Shown in pieces: positions 1-7,823 of a DNA stretch of 64,000 nt. The notes beneath the pieces were generated by a model, which was given only the letters and a program-made list of their open reading frames with translations, did not search any database and had not been told where the DNA came from. Origin of the DNA: CAWVWD01 sp965662365 (GTDB lineage Bacteria > Bacteroidota > Bacteroidia > Chitinophagales > Saprospiraceae); NCBI GenBank assembly GCA_965662365.1, contig CBFIHR010000015.1:1-64000 (forward strand), given 5' to 3'. How positions within the stretch are numbered: the first letter of the stretch is position 1; every line of letters starts with the position of its first letter. Both the position numbers and the translations under genes were made by a program.

Positions 1-97
1 GCTATTGGGAAATACCTTTTTTTGAATTACTCCATACCTGAATTTTAGTTATATTTATTTTTGAACCGTTACTTATTAAATTTTTAAATAAACCAAA

Positions 98-163
98 ATG
101 ACAAAAAAAATTACTTTTTTTATCTTGTTGTTCCATGACACGCCGATACCTTATAATTCGTAA
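98..163 (+). pseudogene. Signal-peptide-like 21-codon ORF, probable gene remnant
   Basis: A -7-like box (TATTTTTG, 56-63) is followed 34 nt later by an ATG and 21 codons. The N terminus (MTKKITFFILL) looks like the start of a signal peptide, but the frame stops at 161. The sequence after the stop is spacer-like. It may be the 5' end of a lost secreted-protein gene, or chance. No TTG lies at the right distance upstream for a -33 box, so the promoter is also uncertain. Confidence 0.22.
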
Positions 164-207
164 TTTACACCTGAAACACGTTTTATATTAAATTCACATA
201 AAGTTTT

Positions 208-236
208 TTGAAGTTTTAGACATTTGACTATTTTTG
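208..236 (+). promoter_or_regulatory. Bacteroidota-type promoter of the PUR-family gene
   Basis: TTG (208-210), an 18-nt spacer and TATTTTTG (229-236) match the known Bacteroidota consensus TTG-N17-20-TAnnTTTG. Transcription would begin near 241-243, about 55 nt before the GTG start at 298. Confidence 0.65.
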
Positions 237-297
237 TGGCTGTATATTAAACTGATGCAGTTAAACAAAGTTATTATATCACTAAAATAGAAAAGAG

Positions 298-735
298 GTG
301 GCGGATAGGAATCAACGTAAGTACGAAAGTGTCTATTCAAAAACAGTACGTGCAGGAAAGAGAAGAACTTATTTCTTTGATGTGAAGCAAACAAAAGGTA
401 AGGATTACTATCTAACTATCACGGAAAGCAAAAAACGTTTTGAAGATGGGGGATATGAGAGACACAAAATTTTTCTTTACAAAGAGGATTTTAACCGTTT
501 TTTGGAAGGGCTAAACGAAACCGTAGAACATGTGAAAACGGATTTAATGCCAGATTACGATTATGACGAATATACGCGTCGTCATGAGGAGTACTTAGAA
601 AATAAAGAACGTATAAACAACGAGGAGGAAAAATCTTCCGAAAATGAAAAGGCTGACGTCGTTGCTTCTACAGAAGTAACCTCAGAAGGAGTTAAAGGTC
701 CACTCGATGCTATCGAAGACGATTTGTCTTGGTAG
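298..735 (+). CDS. PUR-family (DUF3276) DNA/RNA-binding protein
   Basis: This 145-residue protein matches the Bacteroidota family related to eukaryotic PUR-alpha. One PUR repeat spans about residues 8-90 (RTYFFDV, YYLTITESKKRFEDGG, HKIFLYKEDFNRFLEGL), followed by an acidic, probably disordered tail rich in E, D, S and N. Family members bind single-stranded nucleic acid; the cellular role in Bacteroidota is poorly known. The GTG start at 298 is the only usable start after an in-frame stop at 283-285, and the protein there matches the usual family N terminus. It has its own promoter upstream and a hairpin terminator just downstream, so it is probably monocistronic. Confidence 0.85.
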   Translation: MADRNQRKYESVYSKTVRAGKRRTYFFDVKQTKGKDYYLTITESKKRFEDGGYERHKIFLYKEDFNRFLEGLNETVEHVKTDLMPDYDYDEYTRRHEEYLENKERINNEEEKSSENEKADVVASTEVTSEGVKGPLDAIEDDLSW

Positions 736-761
736 ATTGTACCTAAACTTAATAAAGTATT

Positions 762-796
762 AAAAGCCTTAGCCAAAAATAATGGTTAAGGCTTTT
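762..796 (+). terminator. Hairpin terminator after the PUR-family gene
   Basis: AAAAGCCTTAGCC (762-774) pairs with GGTTAAGGCTTTT (784-796) with one mismatch, and T-rich sequence follows. An upstream TTG at 795 could extend the next frame but lies in this terminator, which is why the downstream gene is started at 891. Confidence 0.75.
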
Positions 797-890
797 GTTG
801 TATTTGCGTATCCTATTTTTTAAACAATCCGTTCGAAATAGGTTATACTCAATATTCAACATCATCGAAATAATTAAAAAATTTAAGATA

Positions 891-1640
891 ATGACGCTAA
901 CAAGAAATGTAACATATCGAATAACCATCTTATTTTTTTTATTAATAATCGGTACGATAACGTACGCACAATCGAATCACAAAAATCTTCGTCAAGGTGA
1001 TAAGAATTATTATCAAAAAAATTACCTAGAAGCCGAAGAAGAATACAGAAAAGCCTTACAAAAAAATGAAAAATCGGTAAATGCGAATCATAACTTAGGC
1101 AATTCATTGTATAATCAAAAACGCTACGACGAAGCAGCGAAACACTTTGAAAGTGCAGCTTTAGAATCAACCGACAATGAAGAGAAAGCGATGTCTTATC
1201 ACAATTTGGGTAATGCTCACTTGTCTCAAATGAGCGGTATCGGTAGCCCTGAACAAGGGCAAGAAATCCTACAAAAAAGCATCGAAGCCTACAAACAGTC
1301 CTTAAAATACAATCCAAAAGACGATGCGACACGATACAATTTAGCCTATGCTCAAAAGATGTTTCAGCAGATGCAACAACAACAACAGCAACAGCAGCAG
1401 CAGCAACAACAAGAACAACAGCAACAACAAGAAAACGAACCCTCGTCAGGAGACGGAAGTGGACAAAATGAACAAAATAAAGACAAGGAACAACCAAAAC
1501 CGAAGCCAAATCAAGGGCAAAATATGTCAAAAGAAGAAGCTGAACGGTTGATTCAAATCATGGAGGAAGAAGAACGAAAAGTCCAGGAGAAAATGAATAA
1601 AAAGAAGCAACAAGCGAATCCAAGTGGAAAAGATTGGTAA
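891..1640 (+). CDS. BatC-like TPR protein with poly-Q tract
   Basis: The product is an exported 249-residue tetratricopeptide protein. A signal peptide (ILFFLLIIGTITYAQ) is followed by TPR-like helices at about residues 30-160, including NHNLGNSLYNQKRYDEAAKHFE and YHNLGNAHL. A glutamine tract of about 20 residues encoded by CAA/CAG (about 1369-1430) comes next, then a charged K/E/Q tail. TPR plus a Q-rich C terminus is the pattern of BatC in Bacteroidota aerotolerance (bat) operons. The next gene resembles the first domain of BatD, which supports the call, but batA and batB are not adjacent. I chose ATG 891 because the frame upstream runs through a terminator. Confidence 0.65.
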   Translation: MTLTRNVTYRITILFFLLIIGTITYAQSNHKNLRQGDKNYYQKNYLEAEEEYRKALQKNEKSVNANHNLGNSLYNQKRYDEAAKHFESAALESTDNEEKAMSYHNLGNAHLSQMSGIGSPEQGQEILQKSIEAYKQSLKYNPKDDATRYNLAYAQKMFQQMQQQQQQQQQQQQQEQQQQQENEPSSGDGSGQNEQNKDKEQPKPKPNQGQNMSKEEAERLIQIMEEEERKVQEKMNKKKQQANPSGKDW

Positions 1641-1690
1641 TTTTTTTAATACAAATTTGATCATAAATCGTAAATTAAAATCTTAGAATC

Positions 1691-2194
1691 ATGAAACAAT
1701 TATTCTTATTCAGTTTAGGAATCTTTTTTTCAATCAATGTATCGGCTCAAACGCCAAGTTTTACAACCATTTTAAGTAGCGATACGACTAATTTAGAATC
1801 AACATTTGAAATTACATTCAAAGTAGAAGGAGCAAAAGCAACGTCATTTGTACAGCCAGAGTTTTTAGATTTTGAGGTCGTTTATCAGAACCAATCTACA
1901 CAAATGACCATTAGTAATGGAAAAATGACACAAAGCGTAAGTTACATTTTTGGCTTAAAAGCAAAAGAAGAAGGGAGCTTTGTTATTGAAAAAGCAAGTG
2001 TCGCCATTGACGGAACGACCTATTACACAGATTTTGTAAAAGTCGTCGTAGATGAAAATTACGTTCCAAAGTCAGTTACCAGAAATAATACTGATTTTTG
2101 GAATCCGTTCGACGATTTTCCACAACCAACTATTCCAAAACCAAAAGAACCGACACAGAAAACTAAGAAAAAACGAAAAATCTATAAGATTTAA
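1691..2194 (+). CDS. Truncated BatD-like protein (N-terminal domain only)
   Basis: The 167-residue secreted protein starts with a signal peptide (MKQLFLFSLGIFFSINVSAQ). One Ig-like beta domain follows (FEITFKVEGAKATSF, STQMTISNGKMTQSVSYIF, KAKEEGSFVIEKASV) that matches the first domain of BatD. BatD proteins are normally several hundred residues with further domains and a membrane helix. This one ends after the Pro-rich linker (WNPFDDFPQP) in a lysine-rich tail. No continuation is visible in any frame in the 158 nt before the next gene, so it is not a simple frameshift. It lies 50 nt after the BatC-like gene and is probably cotranscribed. Either a real single-domain form or an old deletion product. 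Confidence 0.6.
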   Translation: MKQLFLFSLGIFFSINVSAQTPSFTTILSSDTTNLESTFEITFKVEGAKATSFVQPEFLDFEVVYQNQSTQMTISNGKMTQSVSYIFGLKAKEEGSFVIEKASVAIDGTTYYTDFVKVVVDENYVPKSVTRNNTDFWNPFDDFPQPTIPKPKEPTQKTKKKRKIYKI

Positions 2195-2352
2195 AGCGTT
2201 TTATTTGGCTTGATGTTTTAATAGTAACATCTTGTAGATGCCTTTCAGTTTTTTGGTAAAACTGTTGTCACTTAAAATGTATGTTATTTGTCTTATTATA
2301 GAGATATCAATTATGTGACAGCGATAAAATCCATCTAAAATATTAATTATAT

Positions 2353-2775
2353 ATGAAAAATTATCAAATAATTGTTATTGAGGATTCAACTTCCGATGCA
2401 TTATTTACTAAAATTGCCTTAGAAGAAGTGGACCCAACCTTAAAAATTGCTTGGCTGCAAGATGGTGAAGAGGCTATCAATTTTTTGTTTCCAGATAATG
2501 GTCAACCAGAAAAGATGGAACAATACCATAATATTAAAGTTATACTATTAGACCTGAATCTGCCCCGCTATACAGGCTTAGAGGTTTTGAAAAAGCTAAA
2601 AAGTCATACAGAAACTGCTCCTATTCCAGTTGTTATCTTTTCATCTTCTGAAATGAAAAACAGTATCGAGGAGTGTATCAAAGCAGGAGCAGAACAGTAT
2701 ATTGTCAAATCAGTTGATTTTGATGAATATACAACAGCAATAAAAAAAGTCGTTTCCACAAAATTAGTAGCTTAA
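2353..2775 (+). CDS. Single-domain response regulator (Rcp-like receiver)
   Basis: A 140-residue receiver domain with no output domain. Visible residues are the acidic pair E10/D11, the phosphoacceptor D67 in VILLDLNLP, the switch serine in VIFSSSE and K119 in EQYIVKSVD. The LPRYTGLEVL segment is typical of Rcp1-like receivers, which act in phosphorelays or by protein contact. No kinase is adjacent; the nearest in the window is at 38881. A strong terminator follows, so it is expressed separately from anmK. Confidence 0.85.
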   Translation: MKNYQIIVIEDSTSDALFTKIALEEVDPTLKIAWLQDGEEAINFLFPDNGQPEKMEQYHNIKVILLDLNLPRYTGLEVLKKLKSHTETAPIPVVIFSSSEMKNSIEECIKAGAEQYIVKSVDFDEYTTAIKKVVSTKLVA

Positions 2776-2802
2776 TTTAGATAGACGACCAACAGAATAT
2801 TT

Positions 2803-2836
2803 AAGCCTTTCTGATCTAACTATCAGAAAGGCTTTT
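2803..2836 (+). terminator. Hairpin terminator after the response regulator
   Basis: AAGCCTTTCTGAT (2803-2815) and ATCAGAAAGGCTTTT (2822-2836) form a strong stem with a short loop and a T-rich 3' side. Confidence 0.85.
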
Positions 2837-2895
2837 AATTTTGTTGCTACACTAAAAATTTTAGGAGTGTAACAACTCATTTATCACAACTTGCA

Positions 2896-4005
2896 ATGAT
2901 GAAAGTAATTGGTTTAATGTCTGGTAGTTCGTTAGATGGTTTGGATATTGCTTACGCACATTTTCAAACAACAAATGATACAATTTCTTTTGATTTAATA
3001 AAAGCCGAAACCGTTGAGTTCTCAGAACAATGGCAGCGACGACTAAAAAATCTACCAAAAGTCGATGCCTTATCTTTTGCCAAAACCCACACATATTTTG
3101 GGCATTTAATGGGAACAATGGTCAATAATTTCATTAAAAAACATCAAATCGAAGTTGATTTTATTGCAGCACACGGCCATACGATTTTTCATTATCCTGA
3201 TAATCGAATGACGATACAAATCGGTGACGGTGCAGCGATGGCCGCAATTACTGGCTTACCTGTGATTAATAATTTCAGAACGCACGATATTGCAATAAAC
3301 GGAGAAGGAACACCTTTAGCACCGATTGCAGACAAGTACTTATTCCCAGGTTATGATTTTTATTTGAATATCGGTGGAATTGCCAATATCTCTTGCGATA
3401 TCAATGGTCGTTTTGTCGCTTTTGACATTGGTGCCGCTAATCAAGTTTTCAATCCTTTAGCACATTTATTGAATCTACCGTATGACAATAATGGTGATAT
3501 TGCAAAAAGCGGAACCGTCAATAAAATGCTTTTAGAGCAAATTAATACCATGGATTATTTTAGTCAAAATTATCCAAAAAGTTTAGACAATAGCTGGTTG
3601 CAGCAAAATATTTTACCTCAATATTTGGTCACAGAAGATACTATTGCAAACCGATTACGAACAGCCGTTGAGCAATTAGCACAACAGACGGCTTTGGCTA
3701 TTCAGCAAATTATAAAAACAGAAAATCTTCCTATAAAAAACGAGCCTTTTACAATATTTGCAACTGGCGGCGGAGCATTTAATCACTTTTTAATAAAACG
3801 AACGGAAGTCGTTTGTAATCAATATTTTCCTACAAAAATTATCGTCGCAAAACCGGAAATCGTAGAATATAAAGAAGCCTTATTAATGGGTTTAATGGGT
3901 GTTTTGCGAGTTCATAATAAAGTTAACGTGATGCGTTCGGTTACAGGTGCAAAGGTCGATACAATCGGTGGTGCAATTTGGCAAGGGACAAAAAAGATGA
4001 TTTAA
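2896..4005 (+). CDS. anmK: Anhydro-N-acetylmuramic acid kinase
   Basis: AnmK phosphorylates and hydrolyses 1,6-anhydro-MurNAc to MurNAc-6-phosphate in peptidoglycan recycling in the cytoplasm. The 369-residue product has the usual family length, the N-terminal ATP-binding motif MSGSSLDGLD (about 8-17), the segment NIGGIANIS (phosphate-2-like loop) and the ATP-site motif ATGGGAFN near the C terminus. Two adjacent ATG codons (2896, 2899) could start it. It lies between two hairpins and is probably monocistronic. The MltD-like lytic transglycosylase at 12347 could supply substrate, though the two genes are not linked. Confidence 0.93.
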   Translation: MMKVIGLMSGSSLDGLDIAYAHFQTTNDTISFDLIKAETVEFSEQWQRRLKNLPKVDALSFAKTHTYFGHLMGTMVNNFIKKHQIEVDFIAAHGHTIFHYPDNRMTIQIGDGAAMAAITGLPVINNFRTHDIAINGEGTPLAPIADKYLFPGYDFYLNIGGIANISCDINGRFVAFDIGAANQVFNPLAHLLNLPYDNNGDIAKSGTVNKMLLEQINTMDYFSQNYPKSLDNSWLQQNILPQYLVTEDTIANRLRTAVEQLAQQTALAIQQIIKTENLPIKNEPFTIFATGGGAFNHFLIKRTEVVCNQYFPTKIIVAKPEIVEYKEALLMGLMGVLRVHNKVNVMRSVTGAKVDTIGGAIWQGTKKMI

Positions 4006-4083
4006 TAAAGAAAAATAGTTATATCGAAAATCATAAAATTATTACTATTTTTTAATATTTATAAACAACTGATTTACAAAAAT

Positions 4084-4116
4084 AAACCTGACAAATTTTA
4101 AAAATCTGTCAGGTTT
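4084..4116. repeat. REP-like palindrome, copy 1 (CCTGACA...TGTCAGG)
   Basis: AAACCTGACAAATTTT and AAAATCTGTCAGGTTT form a 33-nt near-perfect palindrome with one mismatch. It lies between the convergent anmK and sigma-54 activator genes and could serve as a bidirectional terminator. Related copies at 23842-23872 and 58907-58937 show it is a dispersed element. Confidence 0.75.
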
Positions 4117-4152
4117 CAAGCCTCTATTCTGGGCCTACAATCACCTCTGATC

Positions 4153-5421
4153 TTATAGCTGACGATATGCTTTATACTTCCGAGCAGCCGCTTCCTTCAT
4201 TTCTTCAATATCATCATGCTTATCGAAAAAGTCTAATAACATTTCATTTTGCATTGCCGTTGGGGTGACAAAACTCTTAACATCTCCCAGCGTGATTTCC
4301 TTTCCGCTCAAAATGATTAATCGTTCGACGACATTACGCAGTTCACGAATATTACCGGTCCAGCTTAGTTCTTGAAGTGCTTTCATTGCATCTGCCGAAA
4401 CTTTTTTCGTTGGTTTTCCATAATCTTTACAAATTATTTCCACGAAGTGTTCAACTAATAAAGGAATATCGTCTTTACGCTTGTCTAATGACGGTACTTG
4501 AATGATAATCACTGCCAAACGATGATATAAATCTTCACGAAAACGCTTTTTACGAATTTCCTCTTTCAAGTCTTTATTTGTTGCTGCGACAACTCTTACA
4601 TCGACTTTAATTTCTTTATCACCACCGACACGAGTGATTTTATTTTCTTGCAAAGCACGAAGGACTTTAGCTTGAGCAGAAAGACTCATGTCACCGATTT
4701 CATCTAAGAAAATTGTTCCGCCATTAGCTTGTTCAAACTTTCCGATACGTTGTTTGTGAGCGGAGGTAAAAGCCCCTTTTTCGTGTCCGAATAACTCACT
4801 TTCGATCAGTTCCGAAGGAATTGCCGCACAATTCACCTCAATCATCGGGCCTTTGCTCCGATTCGATTTTTCATGAATCCAATTAGCGACTAATTCTTTA
4901 CCGGTTCCATTCGGACCAGTAACGAATACACGAGCGTCTGTAGGGGCGACTCGCTCAATCGTTTCTTTAATTTTTTGAATGCCTTCTGATTTTCCTATAA
5001 TCTCAGGTGTTTTATATTTTCCAACTTTTCGTTTTAAAACTTTCGTTTCCGTTATGAGGTTTGACTTGTCCATTGCGTTACGAATCGTAATCAACAAGCG
5101 ATTCAAATCTGGTGGTTTTGAGATATAATCGAATGCTCCTTTTTTTACGGCATCGACAGCCGTTTCAATGTCTCCATGTCCCGAAATCATGATAACTGGT
5201 ACATCCGGTGCAAGGATTTCGAGCCGTTCTAAAGCTTCCATGCCATCCATTTTTGGCATTTTTATATCCGAAATAATGACATCATATTTATTGCGTTTTA
5301 CTTTTGCCAGACAGTCCAAGCCATTGATCGCTTCATCAACTTTATATTTCTCAAACTCTAAAATATCTCTGAGGGTACGGCGAATCGGAGATTCATCATC
5401 AACTATTAAAATTCTTGCCAT
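4153..5421 (-). CDS. NtrC-type sigma-54 response regulator lacking an HTH
   Basis: The receiver domain (about 1-120) has phosphoacceptor D52 in IISDIKMPKMDG and K102 in YISKPPD. The AAA+ sigma-54 interaction domain (about 138-375) has Walker A GPNGTGKE (169-176), a GAFTSA loop (216-221) in place of canonical GAFTGA, and the Walker B region GGTIFLDEIGD. The protein stops at residue 422 with no Fis-type helix-turn-helix, whereas related Bacteroidota regulators normally continue for about 30 more residues. No HTH is readable in other frames beyond the stop. It should be able to respond to phosphorylation, but DNA binding is not evident. No kinase is adjacent. Confidence 0.88.
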   Translation of the reverse strand: MARILIVDDESPIRRTLRDILEFEKYKVDEAINGLDCLAKVKRNKYDVIISDIKMPKMDGMEALERLEILAPDVPVIMISGHGDIETAVDAVKKGAFDYISKPPDLNRLLITIRNAMDKSNLITETKVLKRKVGKYKTPEIIGKSEGIQKIKETIERVAPTDARVFVTGPNGTGKELVANWIHEKSNRSKGPMIEVNCAAIPSELIESELFGHEKGAFTSAHKQRIGKFEQANGGTIFLDEIGDMSLSAQAKVLRALQENKITRVGGDKEIKVDVRVVAATNKDLKEEIRKKRFREDLYHRLAVIIIQVPSLDKRKDDIPLLVEHFVEIICKDYGKPTKKVSADAMKALQELSWTGNIRELRNVVERLIILSGKEITLGDVKSFVTPTAMQNEMLLDFFDKHDDIEEMKEAAARKYKAYRQL

Positions 5422-5789
5422 TTTTATAATGTGGTATTAATTTATTTAAAATACGTGGTAAAGTGTTGGTATCTAAATCGTTGTTTAAACTGTTTGCACG
5501 AACTATTATTTAATTAAATACTAAGATAAAAACATTAAAACTGTTTTTATAGAAAGCTTAATCATTTTGCGTACAAAAATCAGACTAAAATTTTGCTATT
5601 TTGTTACTAAATAGATAATAATTCTTTTAATATGACTTAAAGTTTTTATTATATTAGGAAAAAACAGGAATTATCAAAAAAAATGGTAAACAATCATCTA
5701 CTTATTATCATTCATATACGATAAGGTTTTATATTTCAATAATAATTGAAAGTTACAAAATTTATAAAAAATAGTTGTATTTTTAGGAT
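5422..5789. other. Divergent intergenic region
   Basis: About 370 nt of AT-rich sequence between the divergent sigma-54 activator and GbsR-type genes. A -7-like TATTTTTA (5778-5785) ends 4 nt before the GbsR ATG, which would give an almost leaderless mRNA, but it has one mismatch and no clear -33 partner. I see no -24/-12 sigma-54 promoter, RNA gene or ORF here. Confidence 0.5.
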
Positions 5790-6290
5790 ATGGAGTTACA
5801 GGAAGGTAAAGATAAATTCATTCAAGCATGGGGGACATTAGGCTCAAATTGGGGTATCAACCGAACGATGGCTCAAATCCATGCTTTGCTACTCATTTCA
5901 CCGGATTCGATGAGTTCGGAGGAGATTCGCAAAGAGTTAAATATTTCTATGGGAAACGCTAACATGAATGTTCGGGCATTGATTGATTGGGGCTTAGTGT
6001 ACAAGGAATTAAAACCTGGGGAACGGAAGGAGTATTTTGTGGCAGAAAAAGATATGTGGGAAGTGATTCGGAAGGTCATTACGGAGCGGAAAAAGAAGGA
6101 ATTAGAACCTTTAGTAAAAGTATTAGACGATATAAATGCGGTGCAGGGAGAATCAGAAGAGGTGCAGGAGTTCAAGAAAGTGATTACAGATATGCAGCTA
6201 TTTGCTCACAAGGCAGATTCTACTTTGGATAATTTGGTGAAGGCAAAGCAAAACTGGTTGATGAATACTTTTATGGGAATGATTAAATAA
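5790..6290 (+). CDS. GbsR/MarR-family transcriptional regulator
   Basis: The 166-residue protein resembles GbsR-type winged-helix regulators. The N terminus (IQAWGTLGSNWGINRTMAQIHALLL) is the family signature. The recognition region is SSEEIRKELNISMGNANMNVRALIDWGLV at about 46-74, followed by a basic wing (KELKPGERKEYF). The C-terminal half is a helical, coiled-coil-like dimerisation region. GbsR proteins act as repressors in glycine betaine synthesis in Bacillus; in Bacteroidota the regulon is usually unknown, and no target is evident nearby. Confidence 0.85.
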   Translation: MELQEGKDKFIQAWGTLGSNWGINRTMAQIHALLLISPDSMSSEEIRKELNISMGNANMNVRALIDWGLVYKELKPGERKEYFVAEKDMWEVIRKVITERKKKELEPLVKVLDDINAVQGESEEVQEFKKVITDMQLFAHKADSTLDNLVKAKQNWLMNTFMGMIK

Positions 6291-6311
6291 TTTATTTTAT
6301 AAAAGTGACTG

Positions 6312-6356
6312 GAATGTCATTATTGGTAGCAATCCGAACTACTGATAATGACATTC
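6312..6356 (+). terminator. Hairpin downstream of the GbsR-type gene
   Basis: GAATGTCATTAT (6312-6323) pairs perfectly with ATAATGACATTC (6345-6356). The loop is 21 nt and the following T run is weak, so this is a probable rather than certain terminator. Confidence 0.55.
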
Positions 6357-6456
6357 TGCGTTTTAGTCATTACGCAATTATTGTGCGAAGTGAAATTTTA
6401 GATAAAAACACTACATTTTGTCATATTTAATAGATGATCCCCCTATTTTTCATCAT

Positions 6457-6464
6457 TATTTTTG
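6457..6464 (+). promoter_or_regulatory. -7 box upstream of miaA
   Basis: TATTTTTG matches TAnnTTTG exactly and lies 116 nt before the miaA start. No TTG is found 17-20 nt further upstream, so only the -7 element is supported. Confidence 0.4.
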
Positions 6465-6580
6465 TAGTTTATGAGGATAAGGTTATTAAAAACTATTAAA
6501 ATAAGTATTTTTGCCTGATATTTAAGAGCAAATTATTTCTTAGACATTTTCTAATTTTTTATTCTAAAAGTCAAAATAAA

Positions 6581-7636
6581 ATGAAATATCTCATCGTCAT
6601 AGCAGGTCCGACTGCTTCAGGGAAAACAAAGTTAGGGATTGAGTTAGCTAAACATTTTAATACTGAGATCTTGTCGGCAGATAGCCGTCAGTTTTATCGT
6701 GAAATGAATATCGGAACAGCTAAACCAAAAGAAGAGGAATTGGCGGAAGTGAAACATCACTTTGTTAATAACTTATCAATTCATGATGAATATACGGTTG
6801 GTGATTATGAAAAAGAAGCCTTAGCGATTTTGGATGATATCTATCAGACAAAAGACGTTGCCTTGATGGTTGGTGGTTCTGGATTGTTTATTCAAGCGGT
6901 TTGCGAGGGCTTAAACGAGTTTCCTAAAGTACCAAAGGAAGTCAGAGAAGAGCTAACGAATGCGTATCAAAAACATGGTATTTGGATTTTACAGAAGGAA
7001 TTAAAAGAGAAAGATCCGGATTATTATGAGGAAGTTGATAAGAATAATCATCAGCGATTGATTAGAGCGTTGGAGATTTGTCGAGTAAGTGATAAGCCGT
7101 ATTCCTCATTCAGAAATCAGCCGAAGGCAGAGCGTGATTTCATGCCGATTTATGTAATTATGGATTGGGATAGAGAGGAATTATATGATCGTATTAATCT
7201 ACGAGTTGATATTATGATGCGAGATAAGCTCCTGAATGAAGTTGAAGAATTGGTTGATTATAGAGCATTAAATGCTTTACAAACTGTCGGTTATCAAGAG
7301 TTTTTTAGTCATTTAGAGGGTGAATATGATGTTTATGAAGCAATTCGCTTAGTAAAACGAAACTCTCGCCGTTATGCTAAACGCCAGATGACTTGGTTCA
7401 GAAAAATCGAGGAAGCTGGATTTTATAATCCGGAAGATATCGATGATATTTTAGCTTTCATCAATCGTAAAATGAATGGAGAACCTGAACTAGAGGAGGA
7501 AGAGTTTGACGATTTTGAAGATGATATTGATATCGAGGAAAATATCAAGGACGATTTTAACGAAACAGAAATAACAGATGACGTTGACGATTTCGATTTC
7601 GATGATTTTGACGATTTCGATGACTTTGATGATTAA
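6581..7636 (+). CDS. miaA: tRNA dimethylallyltransferase with acidic C-terminal tail
   Basis: MiaA transfers a dimethylallyl group to N6 of A37 in tRNAs that read U-starting codons. The P-loop GPTASGKT (9-16), the ADSRQFYREMNIGTAKP segment, the VGGSGLFIQA segment and the RRYAKRQMTWFR tRNA-binding segment are all visible. The catalytic part ends near residue 290. The remaining ~60 residues are a highly acidic tail rich in D, E and F, ending in repeated DDFDD units encoded by near-identical GAT/TTT/GAC codons. Family members are usually about 300 residues, so the tail is an addition. A strong terminator follows. Confidence 0.93.
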   Translation: MKYLIVIAGPTASGKTKLGIELAKHFNTEILSADSRQFYREMNIGTAKPKEEELAEVKHHFVNNLSIHDEYTVGDYEKEALAILDDIYQTKDVALMVGGSGLFIQAVCEGLNEFPKVPKEVREELTNAYQKHGIWILQKELKEKDPDYYEEVDKNNHQRLIRALEICRVSDKPYSSFRNQPKAERDFMPIYVIMDWDREELYDRINLRVDIMMRDKLLNEVEELVDYRALNALQTVGYQEFFSHLEGEYDVYEAIRLVKRNSRRYAKRQMTWFRKIEEAGFYNPEDIDDILAFINRKMNGEPELEEEEFDDFEDDIDIEENIKDDFNETEITDDVDDFDFDDFDDFDDFDD

Positions 7637-7660
7637 TTATTAGTCATATATAAATAATTT

Positions 7661-7693
7661 AAAAGGACGATATGTGGTGTATCGTCCTTTTTT
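7661..7693 (+). terminator. miaA terminator
   Basis: AAAAGGACGATA (7661-7672) and TATCGTCCTTTTTT form a stable stem followed by a T run. Confidence 0.85.
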
Positions 7694-7823
7694 AATTTTT
7701 AACCCTCAAAATTTCTCGCAAATAAAATTTCTTATAAATGAAGTTCATCCGTAAAAATCTTGTTACTTTTAAACATCTTACCGTTAGTATTAACAACTGA
7801 AAACCTTCCAAACAAAACTATCA

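Noticed and set aside
883..1530. Long minus-strand frame opposite the BatC-like gene
   Set aside because: It is the antisense shadow of the CAA/CAG tract and TPR codons (Val/Ala runs), with no domain.
2195..2352. Continuation of BatD after a frameshift
   Set aside because: No frame in this interval shows BatD-like residues or an open frame of useful length.
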